NCBI RefSeq assembly: GCF_001468265.1
Contig: NZ_LNRZ01000001.1
Coordinates: forward strand, 310,001 to 374,000
DNA length: 64,000 nucleotides
Direction of reading: 5' to 3'
From: Sphingopyxis sp. H050
GTDB taxonomy: Bacteria; Pseudomonadota; Alphaproteobacteria; Sphingomonadales; Sphingomonadaceae
Shown: piece by piece, positions 8,130-15,351 of the stretch
Layout of the letters: each line of letters begins with the position of its first letter
How positions within the stretch are numbered: position 1 is the stretch's first letter
Translations under genes and position numbers: made by a program
The notes under the pieces: generated by a model
Told to the model about the DNA's origin: nothing
Seen by the model: only the letters and a program-made list of their open reading frames with translations
Databases searched by the model: none

Positions 8130-10253
8130 TCAAGCCGGAACGATGGAGACCGGGATCGCGCTTTGCAGCGACTGGCCGGTGATGGGGTCGTAGTGGGCGC
8201 TCTCGCTGACGAGGCGATTGGTCGAGGCGCCATGCTCATGCACCCCGTCTGGGCCGATGTCCGGGCCGCCGAAGGCATGCGCCATCGACACGACGCCGGG
8301 GCGCATATTCTCCGCCGCGCGCGCGACCGCGACGACTTCGCCGACCGCCGACCGGATGCGGACGGTGTCGCCGTCATTGCAGGGAATGCGCGCCAGATCG
8401 TCGGGATGCAGAAAGGCGGGATTGGTCGTGCGCTTGGCGCGCAGCGCGGGCAAATTCTGCCCTGTCGAGTTGAAGCGGTGCCTGCTGCGGCGCGAGACCA
8501 TGCGCCACGGGAAATCGGGCGTCGGCTGCTCGGCGTTGCCATAGGCGATCAGCTGGTCGGGCATGGCGCCTGCGGTGAGGTCGAAACGGCCGGGCGCATC
8601 GGGATCGCCGGGTTCGACGATCGGATGCAGATCCTCATAGATGACTGCCTTGCCGTCGACGGTATCCGCTCGCACGACGCTCGGTGCGACCGAGCAGCCC
8701 GCAACCATCAGGTCGAGGAACGCCTCCTTGGTCGGGCGCACGTCCATCGGACACGCCCCGCCCGCAAGCGGCAGGCCGGTGCCGAGACGGTGTGCAAGTT
8801 CCCAGAGCATCTCCCACTCCTCGAGCAGGTCGCCGGGTGCGGCGATCATCGCTTCGGTATAGCGGGCGTAGGGGATTTCGTACCACCATTCGGAAAGGTT
8901 GCTGATGTCCTCGCGCTCGAGGCACATCTTGGGCGCGAGGATATAGTCGGCGCGCTTCGCCGTCGCGGACTCGGCGTTGACGTCGATCGACACGAGCAGG
9001 TCGAGCCCGTCGATCGCGCGCGTCATCTTGTCCTGATCGGGAAAGGCGACCACCGGATTGCCGCCGATCACGATCAGCGCGCGCACCTGGCCTTCGCCAG
9101 GCGTCAGCATTTCGTCGGCGAGCACGTTGCACGGCATCTCCATGCCGAGATGGGTGAGGCCGCGGATGCGCGAGGCGGGGAAGCCCTCGCCAAAGAGCGC
9201 CATCGGCGGCGCGACCTGCGCGCGGCGCGGGGTGACGGGGGTGAAGACGCGCGGGATCGAGCTTTTCTCGCCCTCGCGGCAGAAGCGCCCGCAGATGATG
9301 TTGAGCGACGAGACCAGATACTGCGTGAGCGTGCCGTTTCCCGCCATTTCGGGACCGGTGCCGGTCGAGACGACGCCCTTGGCACCGCCCGCGAACATCC
9401 GCGCCGCGGCGACCAGTTGGGCTTCGTCGACGCCCGCGCGCGCGGCCGCGACCGCGGGGGTGAAATCGGCGACGGCGCGGCGCAGCTCGTCGAGGCCGTC
9501 GACATATTGCTGGACAAACGCCTGGTCTTGGAGGCCTTCGGACAGGATGACATGAATGATCCCGGCAAGCAGCGCGGGATCTTCGCCGGGGCGAACCGGC
9601 AGGTGGATGTGTGCGAGAGCCGCGACGTCGCTCTCGCGCGGGTCGGCGACGATCAGCTTCAGCCCCTGATCCAGCGCATCGCGCAAGCGGCGCGATGGCG
9701 AAAAGGGCGGCAGGCCACCCGGCGGGCCATAATGCGAGACGATCGGATTGTTGCCAATGAAAAAGGCGACGTCGGCCTCGGCGAAGCTGTGCATCCCGCC
9801 CATCCAGTTGCCGTAACGCATCGTCGTATAGACTTTGGCGGGCTGGTCGAGGGTGACCGACGTATAGATGTTGCGCGTGCCCAGCCCCTGCGCGAAGGCC
9901 ATCGCGCTGCCGACCCCGGCGCTGTTCTGGAAGGCGTAGGTGCCGCCATAGACTGCGACGGCATGCGGGCCGTGCTCGGCGATGATCGCCGACAGTTTCG
10001 CGGCGATCTCGTCGAGCGCGGTGTCCATCGCGATATCCTGAAACGCCCCGGCGACGCGCTTTTGCGACACCGTCAGCCGCTGCGGGCCGTGGTGGGCGTC
10101 GGGCAATTGGCGGCCCTTGATACAGGTATAGCCGCCGAACACGGGGTCGTCGGGATCGCCCTGCACCTTGGTGACGCGGCCCTCGTCGATCGTGACCAGC
10201 ATCGCGCAATTGGCATGGCAGAAGCGGCAGAAACTGCGGCGGACCTCAGGCAT
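8130..10253 (-). CDS. Molybdopterin-dependent oxidoreductase with N-terminal [4Fe-4S] site
   Basis: 707 residues from ATG at 10253, preceded by CAGGGAGAGA. The N-terminal cluster motif C9-x2-C12-x3-C16-x27-C44 marks the DMSO-reductase family (formate dehydrogenase/nitrate reductase-like). The body contains family segments such as DPRESDVAALAHIHLPVRPGEDPALLAGI and VIGGNPVVAFPDQ, and a C-terminal molydopterin-dinucleotide-binding domain (RIRSAVGEVVAVARAAENMRPGVVSMAHAFGG). No Tat signal is present, so it is cytoplasmic. Its redox partner is not encoded here. It is the first gene of the long minus-strand series, so it probably acts on the same substrate class. Confidence 0.88.
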   Translation of the reverse strand: MPEVRRSFCRFCHANCAMLVTIDEGRVTKVQGDPDDPVFGGYTCIKGRQLPDAHHGPQRLTVSQKRVAGAFQDIAMDTALDEIAAKLSAIIAEHGPHAVAVYGGTYAFQNSAGVGSAMAFAQGLGTRNIYTSVTLDQPAKVYTTMRYGNWMGGMHSFAEADVAFFIGNNPIVSHYGPPGGLPPFSPSRRLRDALDQGLKLIVADPRESDVAALAHIHLPVRPGEDPALLAGIIHVILSEGLQDQAFVQQYVDGLDELRRAVADFTPAVAAARAGVDEAQLVAAARMFAGGAKGVVSTGTGPEMAGNGTLTQYLVSSLNIICGRFCREGEKSSIPRVFTPVTPRRAQVAPPMALFGEGFPASRIRGLTHLGMEMPCNVLADEMLTPGEGQVRALIVIGGNPVVAFPDQDKMTRAIDGLDLLVSIDVNAESATAKRADYILAPKMCLEREDISNLSEWWYEIPYARYTEAMIAAPGDLLEEWEMLWELAHRLGTGLPLAGGACPMDVRPTKEAFLDLMVAGCSVAPSVVRADTVDGKAVIYEDLHPIVEPGDPDAPGRFDLTAGAMPDQLIAYGNAEQPTPDFPWRMVSRRSRHRFNSTGQNLPALRAKRTTNPAFLHPDDLARIPCNDGDTVRIRSAVGEVVAVARAAENMRPGVVSMAHAFGGPDIGPDGVHEHGASTNRLVSESAHYDPITGQSLQSAIPVSIVPA

Positions 10254-10371
10254 AATATCTCTCCCTGATTGCACCCTACGCCTCGCCGCCCCGCAATCGA
10301 CTGGCACTTTTGGCGGTGGATGCCTGTCCGGCGCGAGCGCAATTTCGCGGCAACGAACAGGGAGAGTATCG
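10254..10371. promoter_or_regulatory. Divergent intergenic promoter region
   Basis: This 118-nt gap separates the minus-strand molybdopterin oxidoreductase series from the plus-strand reductase/SDR pair. Both first genes have a GGGAGAG ribosome-binding site. It is the only non-coding stretch that can hold promoters for both directions and is the natural place for the LuxR-type regulator of the cluster to bind. I could not identify a convincing dyad. Confidence 0.5.
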
Positions 10372-11370
10372 ATGCCGACATCGCGCCAATGGCTGCTGAA
10401 CGGACATCCGCGCGGGCGCGGGATCGAGGATGGCGATTTCAAGCTCGTCGAGACCGGGATCGGCGCGCCGGGCGAGGGCGAACTGCTGCTGAAGACACTC
10501 TATCTGGGGTTCGATCCGGCGCAAAAGGGGTGGATGGAAAATATCGCCGACTATGTCGCGCCGATGGCGATCGGCGACGTGATGCGCGGTAGCGGGATCA
10601 GCGAAGTTGTCGAGAGCAACCATCCGGACTTTGCGGTCGGCGACCTCGTCATGGGATCGACCGGCTGGACCGAATGGCACCGTTCGACCGGCGAGGGGCT
10701 GGTGAAGATCGACACAAAATTGCCGCCGACCGCGATGCTGTCCGTGCTGGGGACGACCGGGGTCACCGCCTGGTGCGGACTGTTCAAGGTCGGGCGGCCG
10801 GTCGCCGGCGATACGGTGCTCGTCTCGGGCGCGGCGGGGGCCACGGGGTCGGTCGTGGGTCAACTTGCGAAGATTGCGGGGTGCCGCGCGGTCGGCATCG
10901 CGGGCGACGAGGACAAATGCCGCTGGCTCGTCGAGGAAGCGGGCTATGACGCCGCGATCGATTACAAGGCAGGCGATGTGCGGGCCCAGATCCGCGAACA
11001 TTGTCCGCGCGGGGTCGACGTCATTTTCGACAATGTCGGCGGCGCGATCCTCAACGACATGCTCGGCGAGATCGCGACAGGCGCGCGGGTCGTGATCTGC
11101 GGCGGGATCAGCCGGTACGAGACCGGATCGCTGCCCGCGGGCCCGCAAAATTATTTCAATCTGGTCTTTCGCCGCGGCACGATGGCGGGCTTTATCGTGC
11201 TCGACTGGGCCGCCGAATTTCCGGCGATCCGCAAACGGCTGGAGGGTTTCGTCCAGGATGGACGGCTCACCTATCGCGAGGATGTGCAGCAGGGGTTCGA
11301 AAATGCTCCGGCGACGCTGAAGCGCCTGTTCAGCGGCCAGAACCGCGGCAAGCAATTGTTGAAGCTGTAG
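10372..11370 (+). CDS. NADP-dependent MDR oxidoreductase (PTGR/LTB4DH-like), second copy
   Basis: 332 residues, ATG preceded by CAGGGAGAGTATCG. Same zinc-free medium-chain reductase family as the gene at 7104-8120: LYLGFDPAQKGWM in the N-terminal domain and the Rossmann motif VSGAAGATGSVVGQLAKIAG. It would reduce the double bond of an alpha,beta-unsaturated ketone, aldehyde or CoA ester with NADPH. It is followed after 10 nt by an SDR gene in the same direction. Clear divergence from the other copy suggests different substrate stereochemistry rather than a recent duplication. Confidence 0.88.
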   Translation: MPTSRQWLLNGHPRGRGIEDGDFKLVETGIGAPGEGELLLKTLYLGFDPAQKGWMENIADYVAPMAIGDVMRGSGISEVVESNHPDFAVGDLVMGSTGWTEWHRSTGEGLVKIDTKLPPTAMLSVLGTTGVTAWCGLFKVGRPVAGDTVLVSGAAGATGSVVGQLAKIAGCRAVGIAGDEDKCRWLVEEAGYDAAIDYKAGDVRAQIREHCPRGVDVIFDNVGGAILNDMLGEIATGARVVICGGISRYETGSLPAGPQNYFNLVFRRGTMAGFIVLDWAAEFPAIRKRLEGFVQDGRLTYREDVQQGFENAPATLKRLFSGQNRGKQLLKL

Positions 11371-11380
11371 GGAGATCGAC

Positions 11381-12193
11381 ATGGGCAGGCTGGCAGGCAA
11401 GCGCGCCGTCATCATCGGCGCGGCATCGACGGGAAATATGGCGCAGGTCACCGCGCGGCTCTTTGCGCGCGAGGGTGCGACGGTGATGGTGGCGGGGCGC
11501 AAGGCGGAGCCGCTGGAGGCGCTGGCTGGGGAGATCGGCGGCCACGCCGCGCTTTGCGATATCACCGACAAGGCATCGGTCTTCGCGCTCGCCGATGCGG
11601 CGAAGGCGAAGATGGGCGGGGTCGATGTCGCGCTGAACGCGAGCGGCTGGGGGCTGCTCAAGCCCTTGCTCGAGGTGACCGAGGAGGAGCTGGCGAGCAT
11701 CGTCGCGCTGCAGTTCACCGGCGTGCATCATTTCCTGCAGGCGTTCGTCGGCGCGATGCTGGCGAACGACCCGAGCGGCGGTTCGATCATCCAGATATCG
11801 TCGGCGACGACGCGCTCGCCGATCAGCAATCACGCGGCCTACATCGGCACCAAGACAGGGTCGGAGGCGCTGATCCGCTGCGTCGCCAATGATTTCGGCG
11901 CGGCGGGGATCCGGGCGAATATCGTGTCGCCGGCGTTCACCGAATCGCCGATGACCGAGGGCGCGTTCGCGACGCCGGGGCTCGTCGATGCCTTCCTGCC
12001 GCGCTATCCGCTGGGGCGGCTGAACACGTCGCAGGATGTGGCGAACGCATGCCTGTGGCTGGCGAGCGACGAGGCGTTCGTGACCGGCGAGAATTTGCAG
12101 CCCAATGGCGGTCTCGCGCTGCGCGGGAATCCGCAGGAGCATGATATCGCCGCCGCCGTCGGCGCGGCGATGGCGAAGCTGCAAGCTAGCTGA
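11381..12193 (+). CDS. SDR-family oxidoreductase with unusual cofactor loop
   Basis: 270 residues. Short-chain dehydrogenase fold with the catalytic ISSAT...YIGTK (Ser, Tyr-x3-Lys). The glycine-rich loop reads GAASTGNM instead of TGxxxGIG, and the usual NNAG appears as LNASG, so nucleotide binding may be modified; the rest of the protein, including NIVSPAF and the C-terminal substrate loop, is regular. It is the second gene of the plus-strand pair after the MDR reductase. The 3' end overlaps the convergent acyl-CoA synthetase gene by 8 nt. Confidence 0.85.
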   Translation: MGRLAGKRAVIIGAASTGNMAQVTARLFAREGATVMVAGRKAEPLEALAGEIGGHAALCDITDKASVFALADAAKAKMGGVDVALNASGWGLLKPLLEVTEEELASIVALQFTGVHHFLQAFVGAMLANDPSGGSIIQISSATTRSPISNHAAYIGTKTGSEALIRCVANDFGAAGIRANIVSPAFTESPMTEGAFATPGLVDAFLPRYPLGRLNTSQDVANACLWLASDEAFVTGENLQPNGGLALRGNPQEHDIAAAVGAAMAKLQAS

Positions 12194-13766
12194 TCTGCCG
12201 CTCGCGCCCTTCCCAATAGGGCGCGCGGAGCTCGCGGCGCAGGATCTTGCCCGACGGGTTGCGCGGCAGCGCGGGGATGAAGTCGACCGACTTCGGGCAT
12301 TTATAGCCCGCGATCCGTGTCCGCGCCCAGCCGATGATCTCGCCTGCATCGGCGCTCTGGCCTTCGCGCAGGACGACGCAGGCCTTCACCGCTTCGCCCC
12401 ATTTGTCGTCGGGGACGCCGACCACCGCGACATCGGCGACGGCGGGGTGGCCATAGATCGCATTCTCGACCTCGGCCGGATAGACATTCTCGCCGCCCGA
12501 GATGATCATGTCCTTCACCCGGTCGTGGAGGTAGAAATAGCCGTCCTCGTCGGTGTAGCCGGCATCGCCGGTGCGCAGCCAGCCGCCCGCGTCGATCGTC
12601 TCGGCGGTCGCTTCGGGCCGCCCCCAATATTCGCGCATATTGGCCTGCGCGCGGATCGCGATCTCGCCGATTTCGCGCGGGGGCAGGGGATTGCCGCCCT
12701 CATCGATCACCCGCATCTCGACCCCGCGCAAAGGCTTGCCGACCGAGCGCATGCGCTCGTTGCCCGCCGGGTCGTGATCCTCGGGCGGCAGCGCGGCGAT
12801 CGTGCCCGACGTCTCGGTCATGCCGTACATCTGGACGAAGCCGCACTGGAAGACGTCGATGCACTGGCGCAGCAGGTGGAGCGGGATTGGCGAGGCGCCA
12901 TAGGCGATGTGACGCAGGCGCGAGAAATCGACCTCGCGTGCGCGGGGCTGGTTGACGATGATCTGCATCGCCGCGGGCACCATGAAGATTTTCGAGATGC
13001 CATAGGCCTCGATCAGGTCGAGCACCCCGCCGGGGTCGAACTCGCGCGTGATGACGCCGGTCGCGCCGTTGGTCATCACGGTGATGCCGTATCCGGTGCC
13101 GCCGATGTGGAAGCAGGGCATGGCGACCAGCCCGACGTCATCCTCGTCCCAGCGTTCCCATTCGGCCTGTAGCGCTGGATCGCGATCGAGCTGCGAACGT
13201 AGCACCGACCCGTTGGTCAGCACCGCGCCCTTGGGCTTGCCGGTGGTGCCCGAGGTGTACATCTGGATCACCGCATCGGTCTCGCCGCGCGCGATGCCGG
13301 GGTCGGTGGCGGGGAAGCTGTCGCGCCAGCCGCGATAATCGGGAAAGCCGCTCGCCGCGCCTTCGGTCGCGACCACATGCTCGACGCCAGGAAAGGCGGC
13401 GCGGTTCGCGGCAACCAGCTCGGTGAATTCCGGTCCCACGCACAGGATGCGCGCGCCGCAATTCTCGATGATCCACGCGATTTCCGGGACCGCGAGGCGC
13501 CAGTTGACCGGCGTCATGACGCCCCCTGCCTTGGCGACCGCGACCAGCAGCTCGAAATAAAGATCGCTGTTCTTGCCGAGATAGGCGACGCGGTCGTCGG
13601 GCTTCAGGCCGAGCGCGATCAGCGCGTTCGCGGCGCGGCTGCTGTTCGCGTCGAAATCGGCGTAACGCGTCGCGCGGCCTTCGAAGTGGAAGAGGATCCG
13701 GTCGGGACGTTCGCGCGCGTTGGTCCGCGCGACGTCGGCGATCCGCTGAAAGGCTGGAACCTTCAC
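12186..13766 (-). CDS. AMP-dependent acyl-CoA synthetase
   Basis: 526 residues from a GTG at 13766, preceded by GGGGAGAG. ANL-superfamily enzyme that activates a carboxylate as its CoA thioester through an acyl-AMP. It shows the P-loop-like MYTSGTTGKPKG (about 169-180), the A5 motif YGMTETSGTI, the hinge region LHDRVKDMIISGGENVYPAEVE and the C-terminal catalytic Lys in LPRNPSGKILRRELR. It lies 18 nt after the carotenoid oxygenase gene and probably supplies the CoA ester needed by the dehydrogenases and thiolase of the cluster. The substrate is unknown. Confidence 0.92.
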   Translation of the reverse strand: MKVPAFQRIADVARTNARERPDRILFHFEGRATRYADFDANSSRAANALIALGLKPDDRVAYLGKNSDLYFELLVAVAKAGGVMTPVNWRLAVPEIAWIIENCGARILCVGPEFTELVAANRAAFPGVEHVVATEGAASGFPDYRGWRDSFPATDPGIARGETDAVIQMYTSGTTGKPKGAVLTNGSVLRSQLDRDPALQAEWERWDEDDVGLVAMPCFHIGGTGYGITVMTNGATGVITREFDPGGVLDLIEAYGISKIFMVPAAMQIIVNQPRAREVDFSRLRHIAYGASPIPLHLLRQCIDVFQCGFVQMYGMTETSGTIAALPPEDHDPAGNERMRSVGKPLRGVEMRVIDEGGNPLPPREIGEIAIRAQANMREYWGRPEATAETIDAGGWLRTGDAGYTDEDGYFYLHDRVKDMIISGGENVYPAEVENAIYGHPAVADVAVVGVPDDKWGEAVKACVVLREGQSADAGEIIGWARTRIAGYKCPKSVDFIPALPRNPSGKILRRELRAPYWEGRERQIS

Positions 13767-13784
13767 TGACTTTCTCTCCCCTGG

Positions 13785-15242
13785 TCAGGCGTGACCGAAC
13801 GCCTGCCGGTAGAGACTGGAGTCGGCGGCGTAGAAATTGCAATGAAAACCCGACGGGACGCGGAACGGGACATGGACCGTCGCAACCGGCCCCGCCGCGA
13901 TGTCGAGCGCGTCGAAGATCGCAAGCTCGCTTGTCGCTGCGCCTGCGCGGTGGACCAGCGTCATCGCATAGCCGTCGCCTTCGCCCACAGCGCCCATCTT
14001 TGGCGCGAAAACCAGCTCGCCGCACGAAGCGCCATTACCGAAGTGGTAGATATCCTCCCGGCCGCTCACGGTGTCGAAGCGCAGTACCGCGTCCATCCCC
14101 TCGGCGCGGCCGTCGCGGCTGTTCAAATTGATGTTGGCAAAGCTGTGGCGCGAGGCGCGGGTCATGAACCGGTCGTCGGGGCGCGGAAACTGGATGTCGC
14201 GGTCGTTGAGCGTTTCCTCCCTGAGCCACGTCCCGTTGCCGTTCGTGCCCGGATCGATCGTCCAGCGGCGCAGGCTCTGCTGGGTATCGCCATGGGTCTT
14301 TTTCGCGCCCGTCTCGTCGGGGAACAGCGCGGTGCCGTTCGCGGCGGCGACGTCGGCGACGATCTTGCCGTCCTGTTCCCAGACGTTGAGTTCGTGGAAC
14401 ATGTGGCGCGGCTCATAGTCGAACCAGCGTATGTCGCTCGCCGAACCCTGGCGCGGCATGATCGCGAATTTCGTCGGGCGGCCATTGACCCACGCGGTCA
14501 TCGGCCCGCCCTGCATGAAGCGGCCGAGGTCGGCGTCGATCGGGATGACCGGAAAGACGACCCAGTTTTCGGTCAGGAAGAAGGTGTGCATCAGCGCATT
14601 GTGCGGCATGTCGATCAGCTCGGCCTTGGTCACCCGGCCATCGGCGTCGATCACGTCGTAGCGGATCTGCGGCGCCCCCATCGGGCCGTTGATCATCGCG
14701 CCCAGATTGATCAGCTCGCCCGTCGCATGGTCGATCTTGGGATGCGCCGAAAAGGTCGTGGTGATCGTCCCGCCATAATGTTCCTCGCCCAGCGTTTCGA
14801 GGGTGCGCGGATCGAGTTCGACCGCCGGTGCGCCCTCCATCAGTGCCAGCAACTTGCCGCCATGGACGATGATGTTGGTGTTCGCGGTGTTGTAGCGCTT
14901 GCCCGCGACCGACGGGTCGGCGGTCATCGGGTTGCCGAACAGCCCGAACAGGCGCTTGCCCGCGGCCATTTCCATTTCGAACTTTTCGGTTCGGACCCAG
15001 CGGTTGAGCATCGATGCGCGGCCGTCGGCGATATGGAAGGCATAGACCATGCCGTCGCCGTCGAACCAATGATACTCGCCCTCGCGCGTCGGATAGAGCG
15101 GTTCGGGGCCGTTGCGATAGAAGACGCCGACCAGATCCGCCGGGATCTCGCCCTCGACGATCAGGTCGGGCGCGGTCGCCTCGAACCGCACCGGCTGATG
15201 ATGCCCGGACAGATAGGGATGGTCGAAAAAGGCCTGCGTCAT
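13785..15242 (-). CDS. Carotenoid/stilbene cleavage oxygenase (RPE65 family)
   Basis: 485 residues from ATG at 15242 after GAGGAACCAG. Non-heme Fe(II) dioxygenase of the carotenoid/lignostilbene family. The NGPEPLYP motif near the N-terminus and the four expected iron-ligand histidines are recognisable in FSAHPKIDHATGE, NALMHTFFLTENW, MFHELNVWEQDG and the C-terminal GFHCNFYA. No carotenoid biosynthesis gene is nearby; the neighbours are a TonB receptor upstream and an acyl-CoA synthetase downstream, so catabolic cleavage of an exogenous apocarotenoid, stilbene or similar C=C substrate is more likely. Which of these is not determinable here. Confidence 0.88.
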   Translation of the reverse strand: MTQAFFDHPYLSGHHQPVRFEATAPDLIVEGEIPADLVGVFYRNGPEPLYPTREGEYHWFDGDGMVYAFHIADGRASMLNRWVRTEKFEMEMAAGKRLFGLFGNPMTADPSVAGKRYNTANTNIIVHGGKLLALMEGAPAVELDPRTLETLGEEHYGGTITTTFSAHPKIDHATGELINLGAMINGPMGAPQIRYDVIDADGRVTKAELIDMPHNALMHTFFLTENWVVFPVIPIDADLGRFMQGGPMTAWVNGRPTKFAIMPRQGSASDIRWFDYEPRHMFHELNVWEQDGKIVADVAAANGTALFPDETGAKKTHGDTQQSLRRWTIDPGTNGNGTWLREETLNDRDIQFPRPDDRFMTRASRHSFANINLNSRDGRAEGMDAVLRFDTVSGREDIYHFGNGASCGELVFAPKMGAVGEGDGYAMTLVHRAGAATSELAIFDALDIAAGPVATVHVPFRVPSGFHCNFYAADSSLYRQAFGHA

Positions 15243-15267
15243 CCTGGTTCCTCTGGTCTGTCCATCA

Positions 15268-15300
15268 AACAAGGGGCGGTGCAATGCGCCGCCCCTTGTT
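15268..15300 (-). terminator. Stem-loop after the TonB receptor gene
   Basis: A perfect 12-bp stem (AACAAGGGGCGG with CCGCCCCTTGTT), extendable inward by further pairs, lies between the TonB receptor stop and the oxygenase start. On the minus strand it ends in TTGTTTGATGG, a short U-rich tail. It may attenuate transcription from the receptor into the oxygenase-synthetase genes. A smaller 6-bp stem (CCCGCC/GGCGGG) lies at 15321-15339. Confidence 0.65.
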
Positions 15301-15351
15301 CTTGGTTCCCCTTTTACGACCCCGCCGTGCCCCGGCGGGAACATTCTGTCG

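Noticed and set aside
7194..10268. A 1024-codon open frame on the plus strand
   Set aside because: It is fully antisense to the MDR reductase and the molybdopterin oxidoreductase, whose motifs and codon use are clear; high GC leaves such shadow frames open. Its Asp/Arg/His-rich translation matches no fold.
13785..15242. A carotenoid biosynthesis cluster
   Set aside because: Only the cleavage oxygenase is present; no crtB, crtI or crtY-like gene lies nearby.
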